Assembly (NCBI RefSeq): GCF_015841355.1
Contig: NZ_CP064908.1
Location: 372,001 to 436,000, forward strand
Reading direction: 5' to 3'
DNA length: 64,000 nucleotides
Origin: Synechococcus sp. CBW1107
GTDB lineage: Bacteria; Cyanobacteriota; Cyanobacteriia; PCC-6307; Cyanobiaceae
Positions 36,230 through 45,855 of the stretch are shown here, piece after piece. Made by a program: the position numbers and the translations under genes. Each line of letters starts with the position of its first letter. The first letter of the stretch is position 1. The notes under the pieces were generated by a model. That model was not told the DNA's origin, ran no database searches, and worked only from the letters and a program-made list of their open reading frames with translations.

Positions 36230-38421
36230 TGATGAACCCTTCTGCTCGCTCTCCGCTAAATCCTACCCAGATCAAGCGATATGGTTCCCGCTTGCGTGGG
36301 GAGCAGTTCAGGCCGCTGCTCCCCCGGCGCTGGCAGCAGAAGCGGGCAATTCGAAAGCTGGCAAATGATGGCACACCAGATGCTGTGGCTGCTTTGGCTG
36401 AAGGCATTGCAGCAAGCCTTCTCCCCAGCACCACGATTTTTGAGGCCGTAGTTGCTCCTCTGGCTCATATGGCAGCAGAGCTACATTCGCCTTTTGGCGA
36501 GCTGGTGGCTTCCCTCGTAAATAAGATTGTAGCGAAGTACTCCACAAGTAATACACTTCATAGGGGTGCAATTGCTGCTCTGGATAAGTTGGCTCACCAG
36601 CTAGATTCCCCTGCAAGCATTGATCTGCTTTGCCGTCATTGGATTGAATGCGGAGATGCTGAGGATGAATTGGCCAGACTGCTTGTGAATGCCGGCCATG
36701 CACCATCTGATGCTGCCAGTCGAGCACTGTTTTGGATGTTAAGCGGCCAATTGCAGAGATATGAACAGCTGGATCTCGACAGCACTCTCCTGGCCGAGGC
36801 CATGGCTACTGCTAGCCCGGCAGTGCGCAAACGGCTAGCGACCGTGTCGGCGAAGACGGGAAGGACTCAATGGCTAAGAGCGATGCTGAAAACCAAGCAG
36901 CCTCATGCCTTCAGCGATGACGACTGGGCCACATCGGTGAAGGTACTTAAGCAAGCTGGGGATCTTGAAGCCATTTGGAAGTGGGCATTTATGGCACCAC
37001 CAATATATGGGCGGCTGTTGGTTCAAGCGATCCCGGCGGGAATACCACCACCAGCTCGTTATGGAGAAATTCCTATTGCAGAACTGCTGAGTCTTTCACG
37101 GCATCTCCCAGAACAAGCAGACTGGATCGAATTAGAACCAGTTGTTTGCACAGATTACTTACAAGGACATGAGCAGAATGTGATGTTGTTAGCCTGGTCG
37201 CCGGATGGGCTCTGCCTCGCTTCTTGTAGTTCCGACAAGACCATCCGTTTGTGGGACCCAGTCAAAGGAGTCTGTACTAGAACCTTCAAGGGGCATTCCA
37301 TTCCTGTTTCATCGATAGCCTGGTCACCAAATGGGCTCCGTCTTGCTTCCATAGCTAATCGGGGGAAATGGATCAGATTGTGGGACCCATACAGTGGCGT
37401 CTGCACTAATACTCTCAAGGGGCATTCCTCAGGTATATTAACACATGCATGGTCGCCTAATGGCCGCATTCTAGCTTCTGGAAGCATAGATAAGACTATT
37501 CGATTATGGGATCCGGCCCTCGGCGCATGCGCCCATACTCTCGAGGGTCATACTAAGTCGGTGAATTCAGTTGCTTGGTCGCCTGATGGTCGCAGCATTG
37601 CTTCCACCAGCATTGAGTCAACCATACGTTTGTGGAATCCATATACAGGCAAATGCACGCACATCCTCCAGGGACATAAGGGATCGGTGAACAAGATCGC
37701 CTGGTCTCCGGATGGACGCTTCCTTGCCTCTAATGCCTTTGATGGTAAAAGGATTCACATATGGAACCCACTTACAGGAACCTGCTTCCATATCCTTCAG
37801 GGTCATGCTGGTTCGGTAAATTCGATTGCTTGGTCTCCTGATGGACGTTGGCTCGCCTCGTGTAGCACTGATAAGACGATCAGGTTGTGGGATCCACGCA
37901 CAGGTGAATGCTGTAATACGATAAGTGATAATAAATACAATGTAAAGTCAATTTCGTGGTCTCCTGATGGGCGCTATCTGACTTCCATTGAACATGATTA
38001 TGGAAAGTCACAAGTAGGCGACTGGGGATATTCATGGGGGCACTCGGAATACTGTGCCAAGCTATATAGGACTGCAGGGTGGACAGCGGTCAGCGAAATG
38101 TATCTCGGTTCTAATTCAGATGAATCATTTACATGGTCTCCTTCTGGCCGCTGCCTAGCCACTGCAAGCGGAGAAACTATTAAACTGTGGAAAAATAAAA
38201 TAGAGAACCTAATATTTTATCCACTCATGAGCTTCACGCCGAAGGATAGGGAGTTCTTGGCTGACAGTCAGAAAGATTTGGAGCATAATCCGCGTTGGTC
38301 AAGACCCTGGCTGGACTTTATTGTCGCAATATGCCATGTAATTAATCGCTTTGATGTCATTGTTGACGATTTGCCAATTTCTCTTGAGACTTCAAGTTTC
38401 GAAGTAGAAGTTGATGACTGA
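36229..38421 (+). CDS. WD40 propeller protein 2 of the chaperone cassette
   Basis: Protein of 730 residues, paralogue of the 25843 protein. The N-terminal 300 residues have the same helical domain (QIKRYGSRLRGEQFRP, WQQKRAIRKLANDGTPDAV); then about eight WD40 blades, here clearly diverged from one another (for example GHTKSVNSVAWSPDGRSIAS). The C-terminal 60 residues are shared (RPWLDFIVAICHVINRFDV, ending in acidic residues). The start (ATG 36229, or the next ATG at 36232) overlaps the GrpE stop. The coding sequence is visibly more AT-rich than the first WD40 gene, so the two have different histories. Confidence 0.88.
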   Translation: MMNPSARSPLNPTQIKRYGSRLRGEQFRPLLPRRWQQKRAIRKLANDGTPDAVAALAEGIAASLLPSTTIFEAVVAPLAHMAAELHSPFGELVASLVNKIVAKYSTSNTLHRGAIAALDKLAHQLDSPASIDLLCRHWIECGDAEDELARLLVNAGHAPSDAASRALFWMLSGQLQRYEQLDLDSTLLAEAMATASPAVRKRLATVSAKTGRTQWLRAMLKTKQPHAFSDDDWATSVKVLKQAGDLEAIWKWAFMAPPIYGRLLVQAIPAGIPPPARYGEIPIAELLSLSRHLPEQADWIELEPVVCTDYLQGHEQNVMLLAWSPDGLCLASCSSDKTIRLWDPVKGVCTRTFKGHSIPVSSIAWSPNGLRLASIANRGKWIRLWDPYSGVCTNTLKGHSSGILTHAWSPNGRILASGSIDKTIRLWDPALGACAHTLEGHTKSVNSVAWSPDGRSIASTSIESTIRLWNPYTGKCTHILQGHKGSVNKIAWSPDGRFLASNAFDGKRIHIWNPLTGTCFHILQGHAGSVNSIAWSPDGRWLASCSTDKTIRLWDPRTGECCNTISDNKYNVKSISWSPDGRYLTSIEHDYGKSQVGDWGYSWGHSEYCAKLYRTAGWTAVSEMYLGSNSDESFTWSPSGRCLATASGETIKLWKNKIENLIFYPLMSFTPKDREFLADSQKDLEHNPRWSRPWLDFIVAICHVINRFDVIVDDLPISLETSSFEVEVDD

Positions 38422-38580
38422 GCATAGTGCCTTTATTGGATAGCTTGGGGCCCTGATATCGTTATGCCCAGGCGACGAGGCCCTCCCGATCACCGGGCCA
38501 TGGTCGCTCAGCCAGGTGACTGATCACTCTCCTTAACGGCTCTTCCTGAAGTCCCAAGGTCGCTGTTCATTGCTACCCGA
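38422..38580. other. Gap between WD40 gene 2 and IS256 copy 2
   Basis: About 160 bases without a gene; the last 8 bases (CTACCCGA) are the target duplicated by IS256 copy 2. Confidence 0.5.
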
Positions 38581-40180
38581 GGTAGCGCCCCTCCGAGTGG
38601 TGTAACTCAGGAGGTCCTGTGACCCTCTCCGGAGGGTGAACAGGAGCAGTCAGGGGATGACTGCTTGGAAGCTGATTGCGCAGCTCCATTGATCCATTAT
38701 GAACCCTGATCGCTGAATTGGCAACTCAGCGATCGATGTGTTCTGTGTAGATCGAGGTAGAAGCTGGTGCGCTTCAGCTGATGGTTGCAGCCGGCTGGGC
38801 GTTCGGATCTGCATCGGTGAGCTCCAAGGGCTCTTCTGGCTCTGGGATCTTGGCCATGGTGGCCTCAGAGAAGAAGCGGCGACGCTCCAGCTGCCATTCC
38901 TCCTGCTGCTCCAGCAGCTGGCTGCCCACCAGGCGCACGATCGCTGGATCATTGGGGAAGATGCCGACCACGTTGGTGCGGCGTTTGATCTCCTTGTTGA
39001 GGCGCTCGAGCGGGTTGGTGCTCCAGACCTTGCGCCAGTGCTCCTGGGGGAAGTGCAGGAAGGCCAGCACGTCGTCCCGGGCGGCTTCCATCACGGGCAC
39101 GGCGCCGGGGAACTGCTTGCGCAGCATCTCGGTGACCCGCTGCCAGTGGGCGCGCACCTGATCTGGAGCCTGGATCACGAACACCGCTTTCATGGCAGCG
39201 GCCACCATGTCCTGGCCGGCCTTGGGCACATGGCTCAGCAGGTTGCGCAGGAAGTGCACCCGGCACCTCTGCCAGCTACTGCCCTGGAACATCCGCTTGA
39301 TCGCTGCCGTCAGGCCCAGGTGGGCATCCGAGATCACCAGGCGGGTGCCGTCGAGGCCACGCTCCTTGAGTGAGCCCAGGAACTGACGCCAGAAGCCCTC
39401 CGCCTCGCTGTCGCCCACGGCAATGCCGAGAACTTCGCGGTAGCCGAGGGCATTGATGCCGATCGCCACCACCACCGCCCGCGACACCACCTGCATATTT
39501 CGGCCCAGGCGGCCGTGGAGGTAGGTGGCGTCGAGGTAGACGTAGGGAAAGCGGGCATGGTCAAGCGGCCGGCCCAGAAAGGCTTTCACCTGCTCATCGA
39601 GCCCCTGGCAGATGCGGCTCACCTCCGATTTGGAGATGCCGCTGGCCCCGCCCAGCGCCTCCACCAGGGCGTCGACCTTGCGGGTGGAGATCCCGCCGGT
39701 GTAGGCCTCCATCACCACGGCGTAGAGCGCCTTGTCCACCCGGCGGCGTGGCTCCAGCCAGCTGGGAAAGAAGCTGCCCTGCCGCAACCTGGGAATGGCC
39801 AGGCTGAGGTCGCCCACCTGGGTGGTGAGCAGCCGCTCCCGGTAGCCGTTGCGATGGGTGGAGCGCTGATCGGGGCAGCGCTCATGGAGTTGAGCGCCCG
39901 TGAGGGCAGAAACCTCGGCTTCCAGCAGGTCCTGGAAACCCCGGCGCACGATCTCTGGGATCAGGGCGCCAGCGGTGGTGCCCTCCATGAGCTGGCTCAG
40001 CTCGGAGGCGCCACTATGGGTGAGGGTCATGGTCTGTGTTCGGTTTGGTGGTAGTTCTCCGAACAGGGTCACAGACCGGCCCACCCATTGCCACAGCTGA
40101 AATCTGAGGGAGGTGAGCCGTCAGCCCCGGCTACGCCGGGGCTGATCCTCCTGAGTTACACCACTTGCTGGGACGCCGCT
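38581..40180 (-). mobile_element. IS256-family element, copy 2, intact
   Basis: 1600 bp, same ends as copy 1, flanked by the 8-bp duplication CTACCCGA (38573-38580 and 40181-40188). All shared parts translate identically to copy 1, so one copy arose very recently from the other. Confidence 0.94.
38774..40030 (-). CDS. IS256-family (mutator-type) transposase
   Basis: Transposase of 418 residues from ATG 40030; an in-frame upstream start gives 436. Catalytic residues: Asp in YVYLDATYL, Asp in VISDAHLG, Glu in NPLERLNKEIKRR. The mutator signature CRVHFLRNLLSHVPK is present. The only full copy of this transposase in the window, so it could also mobilise the interrupted copy 1. Confidence 0.95.
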   Translation of the reverse strand: MTLTHSGASELSQLMEGTTAGALIPEIVRRGFQDLLEAEVSALTGAQLHERCPDQRSTHRNGYRERLLTTQVGDLSLAIPRLRQGSFFPSWLEPRRRVDKALYAVVMEAYTGGISTRKVDALVEALGGASGISKSEVSRICQGLDEQVKAFLGRPLDHARFPYVYLDATYLHGRLGRNMQVVSRAVVVAIGINALGYREVLGIAVGDSEAEGFWRQFLGSLKERGLDGTRLVISDAHLGLTAAIKRMFQGSSWQRCRVHFLRNLLSHVPKAGQDMVAAAMKAVFVIQAPDQVRAHWQRVTEMLRKQFPGAVPVMEAARDDVLAFLHFPQEHWRKVWSTNPLERLNKEIKRRTNVVGIFPNDPAIVRLVGSQLLEQQEEWQLERRRFFSEATMAKIPEPEEPLELTDADPNAQPAATIS

Positions 40181-40315
40181 CTACCCGAGCGCCATACCCC
40201 TCGCCGCCACATCTCAGCCTCTCGCTCGTCACCCAGTTAGCCCCCTCTGCCAGGAAAGATGACGCCTCTTCATCCCGACCATTTCAACCACCAGGGGGCC
40301 TGATGGAATCGATCG

Positions 40316-40822
40316 ATGCGTCCTTACAGCGAGGCCGTCAAGGCTGATGTCCGCCGGCGGATGGGGCCACCTCATCGCCAGAGCGTGGCGGAGATTGCCC
40401 AGGAACTGGGGATCCACGTGATCACCCTCTACGCTTGGCGCAAGGGCTGGCGGCTGGAGGGAGAGGTGGTGCCGGCATCGCAGAAGGACCCTGAGGGCTG
40501 GAGCGCTGCTGACAAGTTCACGGTGGTGCTGGAGACCGCTGGGCTGAACGCCACCGAGCTCAGCGCCTATTGCCGGGAGCGGGGTCTGTACCCGGAGCAG
40601 GTGGAGCGCTGGCGGCAGGCATCGCAGGATGCCAACGAGAAGCCGGTACTGACGCTGAAAGAACAGAGGGAGCTGGAGAAGCTCCGCGCCCAGGACCAGC
40701 GCGAGATCAAACGGCTCCAGAAGGAACTGCGCAAGAAGGAGAAGGCCCTGGCAGAAGCGGCGGCGCTGCTGCTGGTCACAAAAAAGATGCAGGCCCTCTG
40801 GGGAGAGGCCGAGGAGGACTGA
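40316..40822 (+). CDS. IS3-family transposase OrfA
   Basis: Protein of 168 residues: helix-turn-helix (SVAEIAQELGIHVITLYAWRKGW) at the start and a long Lys/Glu coiled coil at the end. Near its 3' end the run A6G (40780-40786) is a classic -1 slippery site, and orfB lies in the -1 frame. An OrfAB fusion transposase by programmed frameshifting is therefore expected for the family. Confidence 0.85.
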   Translation: MRPYSEAVKADVRRRMGPPHRQSVAEIAQELGIHVITLYAWRKGWRLEGEVVPASQKDPEGWSAADKFTVVLETAGLNATELSAYCRERGLYPEQVERWRQASQDANEKPVLTLKEQRELEKLRAQDQREIKRLQKELRKKEKALAEAAALLLVTKKMQALWGEAEED

Positions 40823-41908
40823 CCTCCGCGGCTGATCGCCGGAGGGCACTGGAGATCCTCGATGACGCTGTGGCCGCAGGGGCTACAGCGGCGCGGGTGG
40901 CGGAGCGCATGGCCATCAGCCTGCGCACCCTGCAGCGCTGGCGGCGTCAGTTCGCGGGTGATGGGGACGGTGGGGACCGCCGTAAAGGCAGCGCCCGCCA
41001 CGTGGCCCATCGGCTGAGCCAGCAGGAGCGGCAGCAGATCCTTGCGGTCTGCAACAAGCCGCAGTACGCCTCGCTGCCGCCGGCGCAGATCGTGCCCGCC
41101 CTGGCCGACCAGGGTGAGTTCGTGGCCTCCGAGAGCAGCTTCTACCGCGTGCTCCACGCCCACCAGCAGGTACAGCACCGCGGACGGGCCAGACCGCCAC
41201 AGGAGGCGCGTCCGGTGCCCAGGCGGCGTGCTGATGGGCCCAATCAGCTCTGGAGCTGGGACATCACCCTACCTGCCCACCAGCGTGCGGGGCATATGGC
41301 TCTACCTCTACCTGGTGGTCGACGTCTGGAGCCGCAAGATCGTCGCCTGGGACGTCCACGAGCGCGAGGATGCCCAGCTGGCCGCGGATCTGATCAGCAG
41401 GGCCTGCATCAGGGAGCGCATCAGCAAGCAGCGCCAGCGCCGGTTGATCCTGCACGCCGACAACGGCAGCGCCATGCGCGCCGCCACGCTGGAGGTGCGG
41501 CTGGAGGAGCTGGGGGTACTGCGCTCCTTCTCCAGGCCACGGGTGTCGAACGACAACCCCTACTCCGAGGCGCTGTTCCGCACGGCCAAATACCGGCCCG
41601 ACTACCCCAGTCGGCCCTTTACCAGCAAGGAAGAGGCCTGCCAGTGGGCGGCGGCATTCGTGCACTGGTACGTGCATGAACACCGCCACAGCGCCATCCG
41701 GTTCGTGACCCCGCAGCAGCGGCACAACGGTCAGGCCCCGGCCATCTGCCACCAGCGCACGCTGGTCTATGAGCAGGCCAGAGAGCACCATCCCAGGCGT
41801 TGGTCACGATCCGTGCGCTGCTGGCAACAACCCGCCGTTGTCTGGATCAATGAACCGCCTGATGACACAACAGCCGAGGAGGAGTTACTCTTTCATCAGG
41901 TGGCCTGA
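40820..41908 (+). pseudogene. IS3-family transposase OrfB, frameshifted
   Basis: Helper helix-turn-helix (ISLRTLQRWRRQF) and integrase core. The frame is right up to NQLWSWDIT; then one extra C near 41270 moves the rest (YLPTSVRGIWLYLYLVVDVWSRKIV, LHADNGSAM, second half of the core) into the +1 frame. Two halves of one transposase are thus separated by a single-base shift. Either a real mutation or a sequencing error. Confidence 0.8.
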
Positions 41909-41986
41909 ATAGGCGCCAACCGGCGACATCTTTCCTGAAAGTCACCGACCACCCTGGCCTGGGCTTACCCAGTTCTTGCATTTATC

Positions 41987-42997
41987 ATGCAACTCCAACT
42001 ACTCAGCACGCCATTTAATCGCGACTACATCCCAAGCGAACACACGCGGCTGACTACCAACTTTGCCAACTTATCCCAGCATCCAGCTACACGCATCGAG
42101 CAGATTGAGAAGACGCTGGGATTGATCAACGAACGCTTCAACAAGAACCTGGGAACATTCGGCGAGCACAACGAACCTCGCCATCGAATCACCCTTGATG
42201 TGATCACAGTTATCGCCAAGCCAGGCCCATCGGCATCTGGAGGGTTTCCTATTTCGGAGATGCTTAGATGCCGCATTCATGATCAACAACGGCAGAGATG
42301 GTTGCAGGGGCCCATCGGCTTTTGCTATTCCTCTTTCGTACGCGACTACGACTTCAATGTTCTGCTGCCGCGAATTCGCAACGGAGAAGCCAGCCAACAA
42401 GAAGTCAGCAGCTTCGGAGATCTTCACGGAGTTCTGTATCAGCTTCAATTTTCTCACCTCTACTCTCAAGGCGTTCTGAAAGAACCAGCCCTGATCGCCA
42501 TCAGCGTGGCCCATCAGCATCGCTATCAAAGCACGACAGCAACGATTGATGGTCTTGGAATGATCTATGCCCCTCAGGGAGAAGAGTCAATCACATCTCG
42601 CTATTTTGGCCGCATGGGACTTGACGTGAATTACGCCCTGGCACCCGGCTCAAAAGCTCCACTAGCCATTTATCATCAACCAAACGATCTCCAGAGCCGA
42701 TCAAAGCTGCAGCTGTGTGCTCTTGTTGCAGTCATGGACACGTTTCAACGCATCTATCGGCCAGAGATTTATGCCAGTCACTCAATCCCAGATGACACGT
42801 TCGTCGCAGATCTCAACAACCAAGACTACGAGCCTGCTCCAATCTTATATGACCGATCCGAGCGTGACCAGGTGCATGCGCCCAGGCAGGCGCAGTATGC
42901 CTTTGATCAATTTCTCATGCCCTGGGCCTCCGAGCTTAATGAACTCCTGCAGGATCACCATGCCCTACTGGCATCGCGTCCACCCGTCTTTCCCTGA
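41987..42997 (+). CDS. mesX: DUF1852 protein, MesX-like (methionine synthesis)
   Basis: Protein of 336 residues matching the DUF1852/MesX family along its whole length: RLTTNFANLS, GFCYSSFVRDYDFNVLLPRI, FGDLHGVLY, YFGRMGLDVNYALAPGSKAPLA, MDTFQRIYRPEIYAS, ILYDRSERDQV. MesX is the putative oxygenase partner of MesD, a folate-independent methionine synthase core protein. No MesD or MetE-like gene lies in the window. The gene stands alone between an IS3 element and an IS5 element and looks more AT-rich than neighbours, so it is probably mobile cargo. It might work with a partner elsewhere in the genome. Confidence 0.85.
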   Translation: MQLQLLSTPFNRDYIPSEHTRLTTNFANLSQHPATRIEQIEKTLGLINERFNKNLGTFGEHNEPRHRITLDVITVIAKPGPSASGGFPISEMLRCRIHDQQRQRWLQGPIGFCYSSFVRDYDFNVLLPRIRNGEASQQEVSSFGDLHGVLYQLQFSHLYSQGVLKEPALIAISVAHQHRYQSTTATIDGLGMIYAPQGEESITSRYFGRMGLDVNYALAPGSKAPLAIYHQPNDLQSRSKLQLCALVAVMDTFQRIYRPEIYASHSIPDDTFVADLNNQDYEPAPILYDRSERDQVHAPRQAQYAFDQFLMPWASELNELLQDHHALLASRPPVFP

Positions 42998-43119
42998 ACG
43001 CCCCCGGAGTACGGAGCTACTGTGCGACTCTGATCTTAAGGGCACCTCGAAAAATCGTAAGACCGCTTGATAACGTCCAGATTTAGATTATACTAGGCCA
43101 TACCGATTACATACTTTCT

Positions 43120-43144
43120 ATGGGCCAGCGAGGTTTCTGGGACG
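43120..43144 (+). pseudogene. IS5 transposase N-terminal stub
   Basis: ATG plus seven codons (MGQRGFWD) of the IS5 transposase left of the IS66 insertion. Removing IS66 and one CTGGGACG copy joins it in frame to 44846. Confidence 0.8.
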
Positions 43145-44837
43145 GTATCCGTTCAGGGGGCGTGACAGCTCGCGGCGAACATCGGCCCTGCTGAACCCTT
43201 GACGACAGCTTGATTTCCGGTTGCATCTCAGGTAGAGACCCGCCTGTGATGACCGCACATCCGGCTGGAATTCCAGAAGCCGACTGGCTGGAAACTCCCG
43301 CCAGCGTCAGAGCGCTGATCAACGCCCAGCAGCAGGAGATCGAGCTGTTGCGCGGCCAACTCACCTCCTTGGCCACCGAGTTGGCAAACCTGCGTGAGCG
43401 GATCGGACGCAGCTCTCGCAACTCATCCAAACCTCCCTCCAGTGATGGTCTGGGTTTTAAGCCGCCAGAACGGCGCAAGGGCAGTGGCCGCAAGCGGGGC
43501 GGCCAGCAGGGCCATCCCGGATCCGGACCAGAGCTGCTGTCGATCGAGCGGGTGGATCAGGTGGTGGATCACCACCCTGATGCCTGCCGCCGCTGTGGCA
43601 CCTTGCTCCAGGGAGAGGATCTCGATCCCCTGCGCCATCAGGTGATCGAGATCCCGCCGATTACCCCGCTGGTGATCGAGCACCGGCTGCATCGCCTGGT
43701 CTGCCCCTGCTGTTCCACCAGCACCTGCGCCTCGTTGCCGGCGGATGTGGAGGCCAGTCACTACGGCCCAAGGCTCAGTGCACTGGTGGGCCTGCTGGGC
43801 AGTGCCTTTCCGTTGAGTTTCAGCAAGACCCAGGCCCTGCTCCAGCAGCTGGTAGGAGTGGAGATGAGCCGCGGCGCGATTGGACGGGTCCGCCAGCGCT
43901 TGAGTGCAGCACTGGAGCAGCCCATGCAGGAGGCCCTTGCTTTTGCCCGCGTGCAGCCGGTGGCCTACGTAGATGAAACTGGCGCCCCCACCGGCAATGC
44001 CGACGGCAACAATCCCACTGGAAAGCGGGGCTGGCAGTGGGTCATGGTCACCGCCGTGGTGACGGTATTTGTGCAAGGGCTGAGTCGATCGACGACCGCT
44101 GCCATCGAGCTGCTGGGGAACGCCTTTGGCGGGATTGTGGTGAGCGATCGCTTCTCGGCCTACAACCACCTGCCCACCAAGCAGCGCCAGCTGTGCTGGG
44201 CGCACCTGATCCGCGACCTGACGGCCATCGCCGAACGCCCGGGCGCCAGCGCTGAATTCGGAGCCCAGCTGCTGGGCCTGCAGCAGCAGCTGTTTGGCCA
44301 CTGGCACCGCTACAAGGAGGGAAAGATTGACTGGCCCGCCTTGCAGCAAAGCTGCCGGCCGATCCGCCAGACCTTTGAGACCACGCTGCAGCGGGTAGTA
44401 GAGCTCGGCTACCAGCGCGGCGAGCGAACGCCTTGGGCCAGCACAGTGCGCACGTGCCAGCAGCTCCAGAAGGTGACAGGTGGGTTGTGGACCTTCCTGG
44501 AGAACGAGGGAATAGAGCCCACCAACAACGCCGCAGAACGTGCCCTGCGCCAATCGGTGATTCAGCGCAAGATCAGTCAAGGAGTCCAATCCCGCCAAGG
44601 TGCGATCTGCCGGAGCCGCCTGCTCACGGTCACCACTACCCTCAGGCAACAGGGGCGGGATGTCTGGGAGTTCCTGGAGCAGGCCTGGATCGCCCATCAC
44701 CGCGATGGGGTGATGCCGTCACTGCTGAGCGATCCCTGAAGGCAGAAGAAAGGACAAGGAAGAGTCTCTGATCGCTCAGCGGTGAGCGATCAGGCTTGCA
44801 TTCGTGCGGTGGGGCGTCCCGACCCCTGAACGCATAC
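43145..44837 (+). mobile_element. IS66-family element nested in IS5
   Basis: 1693 bp with inverted ends GTATCCGTTCAGGGG and GTATGCGTTCAGGGG (reverse). The 8-bp target duplication is CTGGGACG (43137-43144, 44838-44845), the length expected for IS66. Confidence 0.92.
43249..44739 (+). CDS. tnpC: IS66-family transposase TnpC
   Basis: Transposase of 496 residues from ATG 43249 (frame open to 43210). N-terminal leucine-rich coil, then SSRNSSKPPSSDG, a zinc ribbon (CRRCGTLL...CPCC), and the DDE core: AYVDETGAP, VSDRFSAYNHL, NNAAERALRQSVIQRKIS. The accessory genes tnpA and tnpB found in many IS66 elements are absent, as in the single-gene subgroup. Confidence 0.95.
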   Translation: MTAHPAGIPEADWLETPASVRALINAQQQEIELLRGQLTSLATELANLRERIGRSSRNSSKPPSSDGLGFKPPERRKGSGRKRGGQQGHPGSGPELLSIERVDQVVDHHPDACRRCGTLLQGEDLDPLRHQVIEIPPITPLVIEHRLHRLVCPCCSTSTCASLPADVEASHYGPRLSALVGLLGSAFPLSFSKTQALLQQLVGVEMSRGAIGRVRQRLSAALEQPMQEALAFARVQPVAYVDETGAPTGNADGNNPTGKRGWQWVMVTAVVTVFVQGLSRSTTAAIELLGNAFGGIVVSDRFSAYNHLPTKQRQLCWAHLIRDLTAIAERPGASAEFGAQLLGLQQQLFGHWHRYKEGKIDWPALQQSCRPIRQTFETTLQRVVELGYQRGERTPWASTVRTCQQLQKVTGGLWTFLENEGIEPTNNAAERALRQSVIQRKISQGVQSRQGAICRSRLLTVTTTLRQQGRDVWEFLEQAWIAHHRDGVMPSLLSDP

Positions 44838-44845
44838 CTGGGACG

Positions 44846-45855
44846 AACAACAAAGAGTTGCAAAGCTCCAAGAGAAGAAGCCGGTTCTGATCCGTCTCGC
44901 AGAATCGATTCCCTGGGAATCTTTCCGCCCTTTGCTTGACAAGGGCTATAGCCAGGAGCGCAAAAGCAATGCTGGACGCAAGAGAATCGACCCACTGATT
45001 CTTTTCAAGATGCTGGTGCTCCAGCAGCTATTTAATTTAAGTGATGAAGAGATCGAATTCCAAGTAAATGACCGTCGCTCCTTCGAGGGGTTTGTTGGTC
45101 TTGGGGTGATGAATGACATACCAGATGCCACCACAGTCGCCTTCTTCAGAGAGCGACTGCGCAAGGCGGGAGTTATCGAGGAACTCTTTGAGATGTTTGA
45201 GGAATACCTGCGCTCTCAGGGTCTCCAAGCCCGGGGTGGTCAGATCATTGACGCGACTCTCGTCCCTGTTCCCAAGCAACGCAATACCCGCGAGGAGAAC
45301 AAGGAAATCAAAGCCGGAAGGCTGCCAGAGGGCTGGGATGAAAACCTAGACCGCTTGCAGCAAAAGGATTTAGACGCTCGCTGGACACAAAAGAACGGCC
45401 TCAGTTACTACGGTTACAAGAACAGTATTTGCATCGATGTCGACCATGGATTCATACGCCGATATGCTGTCACTCCTGCCAATATCCACGACAGCCAGAT
45501 GCTTCCACTTCTGCTTGATCCAGAAAACGAGCATGACTATGTCTGGGCAGACTCAGCATATTCCGGCGAATGCTTTGATGCTCTTCTGAGTCTCGGTGGC
45601 TTCGAAAGCCTGATCCACGAAAAAGGCGCTCGCAATCATCCGCTTAGCGACGCAGCCAAGGAATTAAATCGTCTTAAGTCGTCGATCAGAGCTTGTGTCG
45701 AGCATGTCTTTGGCTGCATGACCATGTCCATGGGTGGAAAGCTGACAAGAAAGATTGGGCTAGAAAGGAACGAGGCTTGGTGGGGTCTCAAGAACCTAAC
45801 ATTTAATTTACTGCGCTATCTCCAGCGCTCTGCCCACGTAGTAGTGGTTGCATGA
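44846..45855 (+). pseudogene. IS5-family transposase, main part (N-terminus cut off by IS66)
   Basis: Nearly the whole IS5-type DDE transposase: RLAESIPWESFRPLLDKG, NLSDEEIEFQVNDRRSF, PDATTVAFFRERL, IIDATLVPVP (Asp), VWADSAYSG (Asp), and a C-terminal R-x3-E-x6-Y-like region. The frame reaches up into the IS66 side without ATG/GTG/TTG until TTG 44932, inside the conserved part. Joined to 43120-43144 it would encode 344 residues, so the break is due only to IS66. Confidence 0.88.

Larger units (their letters stand above)
40250..41938 (+). mobile_element. IS3-family element, frameshifted
   Basis: Carries orfA and orfB. Inverted ends read CAGGAAAGATGACGCC (about 40251) and CAGGAAAGATGTCGCC (reverse, ending about 41937). 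I could not identify a target duplication, so end points are approximate. Confidence 0.75.
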
